Assembly: GCF_001438845.1 (NCBI RefSeq)
Contig: NZ_JQCL01000068.1
Span: forward strand, 1-64,000
Direction: 5' to 3'
Length of the DNA: 64,000 bases
Source: Lactiplantibacillus xiangfangensis
GTDB taxonomy: Bacteria; Bacillota; Bacilli; Lactobacillales; Lactobacillaceae
Shown here: piece after piece, positions 1 to 9,405 of the stretch
Position numbering within the stretch: position 1 is the stretch's first letter
Layout: the number at the start of each line of letters is the position of its first letter
Made by a program: the position numbers and the translations under genes
Notes under the pieces: generated by a model
What the model saw: only the letters and a program-made list of their open reading frames with translations
Database searches by the model: none
What the model was told of the DNA's origin: nothing

Positions 1-55
1 AAATGAACTGGTTTCCTCATAAAGTTCCTCATCAACAGCCGTTGACAAAGAGCCA

Positions 56-3000
56 TTAGTTTGGTGTAATTTCAAGTAATAAATCATCCGTTTGAATGAC
101 ATCACCCGCATTGACGTAAGTGTGTTCGATCACACCATTTTCTGGTGCCTGGATCGTCGTTTCCATCTTCATTGCCTCAGTTACAAGTAACGGTTGTCCC
201 TTCTTGACAACGTCGCCCTTCTTAACTAGCAATTTCAATACGGATCCGCTCATCGTTGCCCCAACTTCATTTTCGTTAGTTGGTTCAGCTTTCCGCGTGC
301 TAGAAGCTGTCTGGTGAATTGAATTGTCCTTGATCGTGATTTCTTGATTTTGACCGTTAATACTGAAGTATAACGTCCGAATGCCATCCACATCAGGATC
401 ACTGATCTGGTTAAGCTTCAAAATCATCACTTTACCTCGTGCCAATTCAACGTTGACAGTCTCACCTAGGCGCATCCCTTGGAAAAAGGTTGGCGTATCC
501 AATAAGGAAACGTGACCATACTGTTTATGCTGCTTGATGTAGTCCAAGAAGACCTTCGGATACAAAATGTAGCTTAACACTTCTTGGTGTTCAGGTTCGT
601 GGCCAATCTTAGCCGCTAATTCTTGCTTGACCGCCTCAAAATCAGCCGGCTTTGCTAAACTTCCTGGACGGACCGTCAATGGTTTCCGGTCCTTCAAAAT
701 GATCTTTTGTAGCTTCTTTGGGAACCCGCCAACGGGTTGACCAATGTTACCAGCAAAGAAGTTGATCACTGAATCTGGGAAGTCCAACTTATCACCATGA
801 TCATAAACGTCTTCAGGGGTCAAATGGTTTTCCATCATAAACAACGCCATATCACCCACGACTTTAGAACTTGGCGTTACCTTGATAATATCGCCAAACA
901 TGTCGTTAACGGTGGCATACATTGCCTTAACTTCTTCCCAACGCTCGCCTAGCCCCATAGCTTTTGCCTGTTGCTGCAAATTCGAGTATTGACCACCAGG
1001 CATCTGCGTCTGGTAAATATCAGTCTGAGGACCCGTCATCCCGTTAGAGAAGTCTTGGTAGTAAGGCCGAATGCCTTGCCAATAGCGGTTAATTTCTTCA
1101 ACGTTGTTAATATCGACGTTTGGTTGCCGGTCGTTATGCGCCAAAGCGTAGTATAGCGAACTCATTGACGGCTGACTCGTCGTCCCAGATAACGCACTCG
1201 TGGCAACATCGACAACGTCGACCCCGGCTTCAACGGCCCGGGCATACGTGAAGATTCCGTTACCAGTGGTGTCATGGGTATGCAGGTGAACCGGCACGTC
1301 CAAGGCATCCTTCAACGTTGAGACCAGCTCGTACGCCCCTTCTGGCTTCAAGACACCGGCCATATCCTTAATCGCAATCATATCAGCACCCGTTGATTGT
1401 AAATCAAGCGCGAGTTGCCGGTAGTAAGCTAAGTCATACTTTTCACGGTTAGGGTCCATAATGTCCCCGGTATAACAAATCGTCGCTTCGGCCACTTTCC
1501 CCGTTTCCTTAACGGCTTGAATACTCTTTTCCATCTGAGGAATCCAGTTCAAACTATCAAAAATCCGGAAAACATCGATGCCGCTCTTAGCAGCTTCTAA
1601 AATAAACTCGCGAATCACGTTATCGGGATAGTTTTGATACCCCACCGCGTTACTTCCACGGAACAACATCTGGAAGAGTGTCCGTGGCATAGCGGTCCGT
1701 AGTTTCTTTAGCCGGTTCCACGGGTTTTCGTTCAGGAAGCGGTAAGCAACGTCAAAGGTCGCGCCACCCCACATCTCATACGAGAATAACTGTGGCAAAG
1801 CTTTTTGTGACGCTTGAGCCACGGCTAGCATGTCCTTAGTCCGCATCCGGGTCGCAAATAAACTCTGGTGGGCATCCCGCATCGTCGTATCCGTCAATAG
1901 CACTTGTTTCTGCGCTAATAACCAACTTTGCAAGCCCTTGACACCCTTGCTGTCCAAAACGTCCTTAGCCGTAACGATATCCTTGCTAATCGGCTTGAAG
2001 TTATCTTCAAACGCCACGTCTGGATAGTATTTCTTAGCATGCTGAGCAACGTCAGCAAAGCCATTCACCGTGACGTTCCCGATGTACTTCAACATTTTAT
2101 CTTCTTGTTGCGTACCGTCTGGGAACTTGAACAGTGACGGCGTACTGTCGATAAAGCGGGTATTCGCTTCACCCGCTTGAAAAATTGGGTTATCGATCAC
2201 GTTCAACATGAACGGAATGTTTGTTTTAACGCCACGAATGTCAAATTCAACGAGGACCCGCCGCATCTTGTGCGCAGCCGCCTTAAAGTTACGGGCTGCA
2301 ACACAGGCTTTAACTAACAGCGAATCAAAGTATGGTGTGACCACTGCACCTGAATAAGTATTACCTGCATCCAATCGAACCCCGTTACCACCTGGTGACC
2401 GGTAAGTTTCGATTCGACCCGTATCAGGCATAAAGTTGTTGGCAGGATCTTCCGTCGTGACCCGGCATTGAATGGCCGCACCCTTGTAAGTCAAGGCATC
2501 TTGGTGTGGTAAGTGTAAGTCTTCAAATAAGTCACCACCCTGGGCAATCTTAATTTGCGCATGCACAATATCAATTTCAGTAATCATTTCAGTAACGGTA
2601 TGCTCAACTTGAATCCGCGGGTTAACTTCCATGAAATAGAACTGGTCGCCTTCAACCAAAAATTCGACCGTGGCCGCATTTAAGTAATGCACGCTCTTCA
2701 TCAAATCAACCGCAGCGTTACAAATCTTTTGCCGCAGTTCAATCGGTAATGAAACCGCTGGGGCAAATTCAATCACTTTTTGATTCCGCCGTTGAACTGA
2801 ACAATCCCGTTCAAATAAGTGCATGACGTTACCGTGAGAATCTCCTAAAATTTGTACTTCAATGTGCTTAGGATGCGCAACAAATTTTTCTAAGTAAATT
2901 TCATCATCGCCAAAGGATTGCTTAGCCTCAGAACGCGCACGGTCGAAAGCTTCCTGTAATTCGGAGGCTTCACGGACGATCCGCATCCCGCGACCACCAC

Positions 3001-3490
3001 CACCCATGGCGGCTTTAATCATAATTGGAAAACCGTATTTTTGAGTGAATTGTAAGGCTTCGTTCAGACTAGTAACGGGATGTAAGGTACTTGGAATGGT
3101 TTGAACACCCGCGTCCTGCGCAACTTTCTTCGCAGTGATTTTATCCCCAAACATTTCTAGTTGTTCAGGTGTAGGGCCGATAAAGGTCATTCCTTCTTCC
3201 GCAACCCGCCGTGCAAACGTTGCGTTTTCAGATAGAAAACCGTAGCCTGGATGAATCGCGTCAACGTGATTTTCCTTGGCAATCCGAATGATATCTTCAA
3301 TATCCAAGTAAGCCGCAATTGGCGCGTCGCCTTCACCTACTAGGTAGGCTTCATCGGCTTTAAAACGGTGAACTGAAAACTCATCTTCTTTGGCGTAAAT
3401 TGCAACAGTCTGCAAGCCAAGTTCATGACAAGCCCGGATAACCCGGGTCGCAATTTCACCACGGTTAGCAATTAATACTTTCTTCACCAA
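56..3490 (-). CDS. pyc: pyruvate carboxylase
   Basis: Biotin enzyme that carboxylates pyruvate to oxaloacetate with ATP and bicarbonate, feeding aspartate and other four-carbon needs in the cytoplasm. The 1144-residue length is that of a full single-chain pyruvate carboxylase. The biotin carboxylase half is at the N-terminus, with the ATP-grasp glycine loop GGGGRGM at about residues 163-169 and EVNPRIQVEHTVTE near residue 290. The carboxyltransferase (HMGL-like) domain starts near residue 535 with DTTMRDAHQSLFATR. The C-terminal biotinyl domain carries EAMKMET, with the biotinylated lysine near residue 1108. It lies 28 bp downstream of ftsW on the same strand, so the two are probably cotranscribed. 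Start ATG at 3490. No sign of damage. Confidence 0.97.
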   Translation of the reverse strand: MVKKVLIANRGEIATRVIRACHELGLQTVAIYAKEDEFSVHRFKADEAYLVGEGDAPIAAYLDIEDIIRIAKENHVDAIHPGYGFLSENATFARRVAEEGMTFIGPTPEQLEMFGDKITAKKVAQDAGVQTIPSTLHPVTSLNEALQFTQKYGFPIMIKAAMGGGGRGMRIVREASELQEAFDRARSEAKQSFGDDEIYLEKFVAHPKHIEVQILGDSHGNVMHLFERDCSVQRRNQKVIEFAPAVSLPIELRQKICNAAVDLMKSVHYLNAATVEFLVEGDQFYFMEVNPRIQVEHTVTEMITEIDIVHAQIKIAQGGDLFEDLHLPHQDALTYKGAAIQCRVTTEDPANNFMPDTGRIETYRSPGGNGVRLDAGNTYSGAVVTPYFDSLLVKACVAARNFKAAAHKMRRVLVEFDIRGVKTNIPFMLNVIDNPIFQAGEANTRFIDSTPSLFKFPDGTQQEDKMLKYIGNVTVNGFADVAQHAKKYYPDVAFEDNFKPISKDIVTAKDVLDSKGVKGLQSWLLAQKQVLLTDTTMRDAHQSLFATRMRTKDMLAVAQASQKALPQLFSYEMWGGATFDVAYRFLNENPWNRLKKLRTAMPRTLFQMLFRGSNAVGYQNYPDNVIREFILEAAKSGIDVFRIFDSLNWIPQMEKSIQAVKETGKVAEATICYTGDIMDPNREKYDLAYYRQLALDLQSTGADMIAIKDMAGVLKPEGAYELVSTLKDALDVPVHLHTHDTTGNGIFTYARAVEAGVDVVDVATSALSGTTSQPSMSSLYYALAHNDRQPNVDINNVEEINRYWQGIRPYYQDFSNGMTGPQTDIYQTQMPGGQYSNLQQQAKAMGLGERWEEVKAMYATVNDMFGDIIKVTPSSKVVGDMALFMMENHLTPEDVYDHGDKLDFPDSVINFFAGNIGQPVGGFPKKLQKIILKDRKPLTVRPGSLAKPADFEAVKQELAAKIGHEPEHQEVLSYILYPKVFLDYIKQHKQYGHVSLLDTPTFFQGMRLGETVNVELARGKVMILKLNQISDPDVDGIRTLYFSINGQNQEITIKDNSIHQTASSTRKAEPTNENEVGATMSGSVLKLLVKKGDVVKKGQPLLVTEAMKMETTIQAPENGVIEHTYVNAGDVIQTDDLLLEITPN

Positions 3491-3518
3491 AATCCCCTCA
3501 TTTCCAAATTATATCGTC

Positions 3519-4685
3519 TTAACCAGCTTGCCGGACAGTGTTGGCCCGCTTCATCTTCTCAAGCGCACTAATGTTTAACACTAGCCCAAGGGAGAGGGTC
3601 AATACCACCATACTGGAACCACCGTAACTAATAAACGGGAACGTGACCCCGGTGATTGGAATCAGTCCGACAATGCCACCGATATTGATAAATGCTTGGA
3701 TGGTCATATAAGCGGCCACCCCGTAACATACTAAAGAATTAAACGTATTATCGGAACGGACGCCAATAAAAATCATCCGACCAATCATTACTGCTAGTAA
3801 TATCATCACAAAAACGACACCTAGCAATCCGAGTTCCTCTGCCGTGATCGACATAATGAAATCGGTATTCGGTTCGGGTAAATAGCCGCGTTTTTGCAAG
3901 CTATTCCCAATGCCGACACCTAGCAACCCACCGTTAGAGATTGCGTAATAGGAATTGACCAATTGCGTCCCGGCACCAGAAGCCGTTTCAAAGGGATTGA
4001 GAAACCCGACAAACCGCCGTAACTGGTACGAGTTCGCAAACGCACTCTGTGGCAACTTGCTAACAAGCGGGACTAATATCCACTCAAACACCGCAACCAC
4101 CCCGGCAAAGACCCCAACACCCACGTAAAATGAAATTCCGCTAGCAAATAGGATCACCGCCGCAATGGCTAAGTTGATCGTTGCGCCACCTAAATCAGGT
4201 TGGATGAAAATTAAAAAAATCATCGCAAACAACATCATAAATTGCGAACCCAATTCACTGAACCGTGCGACGCCAAAATGTGCTTCCCGTTGCGCAATAA
4301 TAGCAGCCAGGTAAATAATCAGGTAAAACTTACAGAACTCGGCCGGCTGAATCGATACTGGTCCTAAAATAATCCAGCCAGCAGCCCCGTTGATTGATTT
4401 CCCAATTAATCGCAATACGACTAGAACGGCTAACATTGCGAACCCTAACGTTCCTAAAAGTTTCGTCTGTTTGAAAAACTCAATCTTTAGGTTCATGCAG
4501 GTAAAGGTGACGAACAACCCGGCAACCACCCACATCAGTTGCTTAAACAGATACCCGGTTGGGGTTATCCCGTTCTGGGCGGCAACAAAAGAACTCGACG
4601 AGTAGACCATCACAATCCCAATTCCACATAAAATTAGATACGGGATAAATAAGCCATAGTCCAAATAGTGTAACTTTTTCATCAT
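3519..4685 (-). CDS. ftsW: FtsW/RodA/SpoVE (SEDS) family glycosyltransferase
   Basis: Polytopic membrane protein of the SEDS family, which polymerises lipid II into glycan strands in partnership with a class B PBP. The 388 residues are mostly hydrophobic, with about ten membrane segments. SEDS signatures are visible, such as the QPAEFCKFYLIIY stretch near residue 115, QPDLGGA near residue 162 and GGSSMV near the C-terminus. Two adjacent ATG codons open the frame, so the start is ambiguous by one codon. I call it FtsW rather than RodA because of its length and because ftsW next to pyruvate carboxylase is, as I recall, the arrangement in lactobacilli. The sequence alone does not separate the two paralogues with certainty. 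An extended -10 lies about 80 bp upstream. Confidence 0.88.
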   Translation of the reverse strand: MMKKLHYLDYGLFIPYLILCGIGIVMVYSSSSFVAAQNGITPTGYLFKQLMWVVAGLFVTFTCMNLKIEFFKQTKLLGTLGFAMLAVLVVLRLIGKSINGAAGWIILGPVSIQPAEFCKFYLIIYLAAIIAQREAHFGVARFSELGSQFMMLFAMIFLIFIQPDLGGATINLAIAAVILFASGISFYVGVGVFAGVVAVFEWILVPLVSKLPQSAFANSYQLRRFVGFLNPFETASGAGTQLVNSYYAISNGGLLGVGIGNSLQKRGYLPEPNTDFIMSITAEELGLLGVVFVMILLAVMIGRMIFIGVRSDNTFNSLVCYGVAAYMTIQAFINIGGIVGLIPITGVTFPFISYGGSSMVVLTLSLGLVLNISALEKMKRANTVRQAG

Positions 4686-4763
4686 GAGCTAAAATCCCAC
4701 CCTATTAAGTTGTTAAATTCAACGCTGTTTCGTCAAGACAGCGCCTACAGTTCACTTGGAGTA

Positions 4764-4771
4764 ATTATAGC
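4764..4771 (-). promoter_or_regulatory. extended -10 promoter element of ftsW-pyc
   Basis: On the minus strand a perfect TATAAT (4764-4769) is preceded by TG plus one base, the extended -10 form. No good -35 is seen at 17 bp. It is about 80 bp upstream of ftsW, in the 345-bp gap between ftsW and typA. The rest of that gap holds the typA terminator and nothing else I recognise. Confidence 0.5.
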
Positions 4772-4945
4772 ATAGTCCCTTTTAACACAGCATGTGAAAC
4801 CGGGAATTTGACGCTTTTTTTGGTTCACTTAGACGCTGTAACCACCCCATTACCGGTCCCGACTAGAACCATTATTGGGGCTTTTACTAACTGCAAGGTT
4901 CAGCCAACCATCCCTTTGCATTCGTTTCGGCCCTAAATCGGCCAC

Positions 4946-4988
4946 AAAAAAAGGACTTCAGAAATTTTACTTTCTGAAACCCTTTTTT
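4946..4988 (-). terminator. rho-independent terminator of typA
   Basis: Hairpin with arms AGGACTTCAGAAA and TTTCTGAAACCCTT (with one mismatch) around a six-base loop, flanked by A- and T-runs. It can terminate on the minus strand just after typA and may also act from the other strand. Confidence 0.8.
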
Positions 4989-5030
4989 CAAGTGCAATGA
5001 TGCACTCATTGTTAAGATAATTAATTAGTC

Positions 5031-6869
5031 TTACTTGTTCATCTTACGTTTCTTAGATTCTTTTTCACGTGAGCTCGTGTTCAAGATACGTTTCCGTAAA
5101 CGAACATGATCTGGCGTAATTTCACAGAATTCGTCACTGTTCAAGAACTCTAAGGATTCTTCCAACGTCAAATGCGTAGGAGTCTTGATTGTTGCAGTCA
5201 AGTCCTTGTTAGAAGAACGAACGTTGGTCATGTTCTTACCCTTGGTGATGTTAACCGAAATATCGTTTTCACGACTGTTTTGGCCGACAATCATCCCTTC
5301 GTATACGTCAGTACCTGGGTCGACAAAGATCGTCCCACGTTCTTCGATACCCATCGTTGCGTAAGTAGTGGTCTTACCTTGGTTAATTGAAACTAAGGCA
5401 CCGTTACGACGACCAGGGTTCCAGTTCTTGATAACTGGTAAATACTTAGAGAAGGTATGGTTCATGATCCCATATCCACGTGTTAATGATAAGAATTCGG
5501 TTGAGTAACCGATCAAACCACGTGAAGGTGCTAAGAACGTCAAACGCGTCTGGTTGTTACCAGTGCTTTCCATGTTCTTCATTTCAGCCTTACGCTTAGC
5601 TAAGGTATCAATGATTGAACCGGTGTATTCGTCTGGCGTATCGATTTGAACAGATTCAAATGGTTCGCAGCGTTGGCCATCCACGTCACGGTAGATAACT
5701 TCTGGACGAGATGCTTGTAATTCATAACCTTCACGCCGTAACGTTTCGATTAAGATTGACAAATGCAATTCCCCACGACCAGAAACGACCCATGAACCAG
5801 GTTCGTCGGTGTCATCAACACGGAGTGAAACGTCGGTTTCAAGTTCAGACTTCAAACGTAATTCCAATTGACGGGCCGTCACAAACTTCCCTTCCTTACC
5901 AGCAAATGGTGAGGAGTTCGTACCGAAAGTCATTTGTAAAGTTGGTTCGTCAATCCGTAAGATTGGCAAAGCTTCTTTGTGAGCAGAGTCCGCAACGGTT
6001 TCACCAACGTTGATGTCTTCCATCCCAGAAACGGCAACCAAGTCACCAGCGCGTGCTTCGTCAATTTCAAGACGTTGTAACCCGAAGAACCCGAATAACT
6101 TAGTAACCCGGAAGTTCTTAACGCTACCGTCAAGTTTCATAACAGAAACGCTGTCCCCAACTTTGATAGTTCCCCGGAAAACCCGGCCAATCCCAACACG
6201 ACCAACATAGTCGTTGTAGTCTAATAAGGCCACTTGGAATTGTAAAGGTTCATCAGAGTTATCAATTGGTGATGGAATCGTCTTAACGATGGTGTCAAAG
6301 ATTGGCTTCATCGTGTGTTCCTGCTTAGCAGGGTCTGATTCGTAGCTTGAAGTCCCGTTTAAGGCTGAAACGTAAACCACTGGGAAGTCCAATTGTGATT
6401 CGTCGGCACCTAATTCGATGAAGAGGTCTAAGACTTCGTCCACAACTTCTTCAGGACGGGCACCCGGACGGTCGATTTTGTTGATAACGACGATTGGGGT
6501 TAAATGTTGTTCCAAGGCTTTCTTTAAAACGAACCGTGTTTGGGGCATCGTTCCTTCAAAAGCATCAACAACTAACAAAACACCATCAACCATGCGCATG
6601 ATCCGTTCAACTTCACCACCGAAGTCGGCATGTCCTGGGGTATCCAAAATGTTAATTTGCTTGTCGCCGTAGCGAACAGCCGTGTTCTTTGAAAGGATCG
6701 TGATACCGCGTTCCTTTTCAATGGCATTAGTGTCCATGGCCCGATCACCAATCGTCGTGTGTTCGTCAAGGGTATCCGATTGTTTAAGCATTTCGTTAAC
6801 CAACGTTGTTTTACCGTGGTCAACGTGGGCAATAATGGCAATGTTGCGGATATCATCTCTAAATTTCAA
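5031..6869 (-). CDS. typA: ribosome-associated GTPase TypA/BipA
   Basis: Translational GTPase of the EF-G/LepA class that binds the ribosome and aids 50S assembly and growth under stress. The G-domain motifs are all present near the N-terminus: AHVDHGKTT (P-loop), RGITI (switch I), [12 protein letters not shown] (G3) and INKIDRPGA (G4). Domain II, III and V regions and the TypA C-terminal domain follow, giving about 612 residues, the family norm. I place the start at a TTG (6869) because AAAGGAAG sits 7-8 bases ahead of it. The upstream ATG at 6887 directly abuts GAAGG, too close to be used, and the added residues are not family-like. It has its own terminator, so it is probably monocistronic. 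Confidence 0.95.
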   Translation of the reverse strand: MKFRDDIRNIAIIAHVDHGKTTLVNEMLKQSDTLDEHTTIGDRAMDTNAIEKERGITILSKNTAVRYGDKQINILDTPGHADFGGEVERIMRMVDGVLLVVDAFEGTMPQTRFVLKKALEQHLTPIVVINKIDRPGARPEEVVDEVLDLFIELGADESQLDFPVVYVSALNGTSSYESDPAKQEHTMKPIFDTIVKTIPSPIDNSDEPLQFQVALLDYNDYVGRVGIGRVFRGTIKVGDSVSVMKLDGSVKNFRVTKLFGFFGLQRLEIDEARAGDLVAVSGMEDINVGETVADSAHKEALPILRIDEPTLQMTFGTNSSPFAGKEGKFVTARQLELRLKSELETDVSLRVDDTDEPGSWVVSGRGELHLSILIETLRREGYELQASRPEVIYRDVDGQRCEPFESVQIDTPDEYTGSIIDTLAKRKAEMKNMESTGNNQTRLTFLAPSRGLIGYSTEFLSLTRGYGIMNHTFSKYLPVIKNWNPGRRNGALVSINQGKTTTYATMGIEERGTIFVDPGTDVYEGMIVGQNSRENDISVNITKGKNMTNVRSSNKDLTATIKTPTHLTLEESLEFLNSDEFCEITPDHVRLRKRILNTSSREKESKKRKMNK

Positions 6870-7021
6870 AATTGATCTTCCTTTCATCCTTCAAAATTCT
6901 TACTATCTTCAGACAGCAGAAATCTTACATATATTAATACAAACCGTCGTTACTATCAAGTTACAAGGGTCAGCTTAATAAGCTCGTAACGACGTTTTCA
7001 CTGGTTTTCATCCGGTGGCAT

Positions 7022-7049
7022 AAAAAAACTGTGACGTATGGGTCACAGT
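7022..7049 (-). terminator. terminator of the UPF0223-suhB transcript
   Basis: Perfect eight-base-pair stem ACTGTGAC/GTCACAGT followed on the minus strand by a run of seven T, 10 bases after the suhB stop codon. Confidence 0.85.
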
Positions 7050-7058
7050 CCCATCATT

Positions 7059-7835
7059 TTACTTGACGATTGCCAAGACGGCGCGTTGTGCGCGCTTAGT
7101 CGCTACTAGTACAGCACCAGATGATAACATATTTACGGGCGTGCCGTCAACTTGCGTCATAACGAGTCCTAAACTTTCAGCCAATACGCGGCCGGCCGCA
7201 AAATCCCACGGACGCAAGTAAGACAGGTAACCAACCAGCTCACCAGCAAGCACCTGGCCGATTTGAACCCCGGCGCTACCGAGAATCCGCGCACCCAAAC
7301 TAGTGGCAATCACCGTTTGCATGTTAAATCGATCATTGATCAGTAGTGGCGCGCTCGCACCAAATAACCCGTCAGCTAAGTCCAAGTCTGCCGGTGCCGC
7401 CAATGGTTGCCCATTTAACGTTACCCCGACTTCTGGACCACCAGCGTACAATTTATCGGCCATCACGTCGTAAATATAACCTAGCGTTGGTTGTCCATCG
7501 ACGTAGTACCCCACCATCATGGCAAAGTGGTTCCGCTGGTGCACAAAATTCATCGTCCCGTCGATTGGATCCACGATCCAGACGTGACCACGCATCGTTT
7601 TAACCTGGTCGCCCCGACCCTCTTCAGCCAAAATATGTGCATCGGCATCTAATTGCCGAATTTGTTGCACAAGAAAGTCTTCGTTGCTGTGATCCACGTT
7701 AGTGACTAAGTCCCGACGACTCGTTTTTTCCGCCACCGTTAGCTGGACACCCATCTTACTTAAAACGTGGGTGCGCGCCACGCGCATCACGTGCTGCATC
7801 GATTGATTTAATTTTTCCAATTGCGCTTTTTCCAC
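7059..7835 (-). CDS. suhB: inositol monophosphatase family protein (SuhB/YktC-like)
   Basis: Mg-dependent, lithium-sensitive-type sugar or inositol phosphatase of about 258 residues. The metal-site motifs are clear: EEGRGDQ (first acidic ligand), DPIDGTMNFVH (the family signature DP-D-GT) and WDFAAGRVLAES (the C-terminal WD motif). The substrate cannot be told from sequence; inositol-1-phosphate, NADP or fructose-1,6-bisphosphate activities all occur in the family. The frame can start at a GTG directly abutting the upstream stop (7844), but I prefer the GTG at 7835 because AGGTGAT lies six bases ahead of it. Bacillus has the same pair, UPF0223 (YktA) and YktC, close together, which supports the operon with the next gene. 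Confidence 0.85.
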   Translation of the reverse strand: MEKAQLEKLNQSMQHVMRVARTHVLSKMGVQLTVAEKTSRRDLVTNVDHSNEDFLVQQIRQLDADAHILAEEGRGDQVKTMRGHVWIVDPIDGTMNFVHQRNHFAMMVGYYVDGQPTLGYIYDVMADKLYAGGPEVGVTLNGQPLAAPADLDLADGLFGASAPLLINDRFNMQTVIATSLGARILGSAGVQIGQVLAGELVGYLSYLRPWDFAAGRVLAESLGLVMTQVDGTPVNMLSSGAVLVATKRAQRAVLAIVK

Positions 7836-7844
7836 GTTGATCAC

Positions 7845-8132
7845 CTAACTTCGGTACGAGAACCGCTGTTTATTAGTTGCTTGTGCCGCCTGAATCGTTC
7901 GGTAGATACTGTATCCGGACGCCGCTTCAAACGCACGCCCTAACTGTTTTTCTTCCGACTTGGCTGGCACGACCGTTTTAAATCCGCGGTAAGCTGCTAA
8001 TAACTCCGCGGTCGGCAGACTTTCCTCGTTAGCCGTTTCAACACATTGATACAGCGTTGTTACCGTAACGATTTCATCAGTTGTCCACGTTTCATTGAGC
8101 GGGTATTGGTAATTATCATTTCTGATCGTCAT
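7845..8132 (-). CDS. UPF0223 family protein (YktA-like)
   Basis: Small cytoplasmic protein of 95 residues that matches the uncharacterised UPF0223 family by the core pattern YPLNETWTTDEIVTV, then a VVPAKSEEKQL stretch and the ending SGYSIYRTIQ. Function unknown. I start it at ATG 8132, which overlaps the end of the upstream gene by 17 bases and has GGGGAG about ten bases ahead. The 22 extra residues of the longer frame are just the upstream gene read in another frame. Tightly followed by suhB with no gap. Confidence 0.85.
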   Translation of the reverse strand: MTIRNDNYQYPLNETWTTDEIVTVTTLYQCVETANEESLPTAELLAAYRGFKTVVPAKSEEKQLGRAFEAASGYSIYRTIQAAQATNKQRFSYRS

Positions 8133-9054
8133 CCTGTTCAAACTCCCCGGCTTCGACCCGATCAAGTTCATCACGAACCTGAGCCGCAATCTCAGCATAT
8201 TCTTTTTGTTCCTCGTCCGATAACACCAAGTTCGCTAACCGCTTGATGCCGTTAGCACTGATCAACACTGGTGAAGACAGTCCCACTAGTTGATGCGTGG
8301 CACTTTCCTGGACGTTAGTAACGGTACCGATAAACGGTACCTGATTGTAAAAAGCATTTAAAACCTGTACTAATGCTAACACACTCAACGTTGGATTGGT
8401 AACAATCGCTGGCGCATCAATTTGTTCCGCAGCGGCCGTCATTTCTTCCATCCCAAAACTCGTATCCTGATTAGCCAAATAAGTCATCACTGGCGCCGGG
8501 CCAATGTACGACCGGCTCCACGAAATCAAGTGTGCCTGAGCCGTCCCCACGACAAACGCGTGGACATCGTTTGCGCCAACGTTTAACTGCCGACGCAACC
8601 CTTGTTCTAACAACCGGCTTTGAGCTAGCGTCCCTAATCCTAGGACTTTCTGATGATCGACACCGCTGAAACGGGCCGCCAAAACACTTAAAACGGCATC
8701 ATTTGAACCAGTTAAAATCAATTTTCCATTAAATCCAGCACCCATTGCGGCGTTCACAAACGTCCGAAATAGTGGCAAGGTCGCCCGCAGATCACCCTCT
8801 GCATCCCGATCAGTTGCTAACGGGACTAAGTTGCCGATTATGAGGCAATCAGCTTGTGAATAGTCTGGCTTGACTTCAGCGGCCAACGTAAATTGCCGGC
8901 ACGTCAGACTAGCGGTCACCAGTCCTTGGTAACGAGAAAATTCATCACTATCAGTAGCGACGACTAATTTTAAAGGCAAATCTTTCGCCATTGCGATCAA
9001 TATTAATTGTTGTACGAATTCGAATAAGCCACGAATAATAACAGTATTGTTCAT
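8116..9054 (-). CDS. lactate/malate dehydrogenase-like protein lacking catalytic residues
   Basis: 312 residues that align along most of their length with L-lactate or L-2-hydroxyisocaproate dehydrogenases. The middle part is very recognisable: a GFNGKLILTGSND stretch stands where LDH has GFNG-LVAANPVD, and VLGLGTLAQSR where LDH has VVGSGTSLDTAR. HAFVVGTAQAH stands where LDH has HAYIMGEHGDT. The catalytic aspartate and the catalytic histidine (GEHGD) are both gone, and the N-terminal GxGxxG nucleotide loop is replaced by IIRGLFEFVQQ. From these losses I infer it is not a working dehydrogenase. Start ATG 9054, with GGGAGGA seven bases ahead. The 3' end overlaps the UPF0223 gene. The acidic C-terminus (EAGEFEQDDDQK) is not LDH-like. 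Confidence 0.75.
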   Translation of the reverse strand: MNNTVIIRGLFEFVQQLILIAMAKDLPLKLVVATDSDEFSRYQGLVTASLTCRQFTLAAEVKPDYSQADCLIIGNLVPLATDRDAEGDLRATLPLFRTFVNAAMGAGFNGKLILTGSNDAVLSVLAARFSGVDHQKVLGLGTLAQSRLLEQGLRRQLNVGANDVHAFVVGTAQAHLISWSRSYIGPAPVMTYLANQDTSFGMEEMTAAAEQIDAPAIVTNPTLSVLALVQVLNAFYNQVPFIGTVTNVQESATHQLVGLSSPVLISANGIKRLANLVLSDEEQKEYAEIAAQVRDELDRVEAGEFEQDDDQK

Positions 9055-9124
9055 GTTAATCCTCCCAACTTTCGCTAATAATTGTACCTAATATGTCAAC
9101 GAATACAAGTAAACGTTAATAAAA

Positions 9125-9154
9125 AGTTTACTCTTTTGTAACATTCAGCGTCAA
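9125..9154 (-). promoter_or_regulatory. promoter of the LDH-like/UPF0223/suhB operon
   Basis: Minus-strand TTGACG (9149-9154) and TAAACT (9125-9130) with an 18-bp spacer, about 70 bp ahead of the LDH-like gene. The rest of the 351-bp gap (9055-9405) holds the pdhD terminator and no other signal I can name. Confidence 0.5.
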
Positions 9155-9350
9155 ATTCTTTACTAGTCCCGCTTTCCATTTTAACCATCTTCATCCTAAG
9201 TCTAGCCTTGATATTCTTTGTTAATTTACTGACTAAAGCATGTCAGGACATCAACGATAACTGAAGCCAAACTTATCACGCCGTTAAACAGCTTGACTAC
9301 TGGTATTACTATCAGTGCCAATCTGACTAGGTCATATTAGTGCTATGTAA

Positions 9351-9390
9351 AATAAAAGCTTGAGACCAACTGCGTCTCAAACTTTTATTA
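9351..9390 (-). terminator. terminator of the pdhABCD operon
   Basis: Stem AATAAAAGcTTGAGAC / GTCTCAAaCTTTTATT around a short loop. It is nearly symmetrical, so it may act in both directions. It lies 15 bases after pdhD. Confidence 0.8.
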
Positions 9391-9405
9391 CAGATATTGG
9401 TATCT

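Noticed and set aside
1-55. Possible start of another minus-strand gene at the left edge
   Set aside because: Two phases are open (an ATG at 56 and a TTG near 48) but too little sequence is present to choose, and no clear ribosome site is visible.
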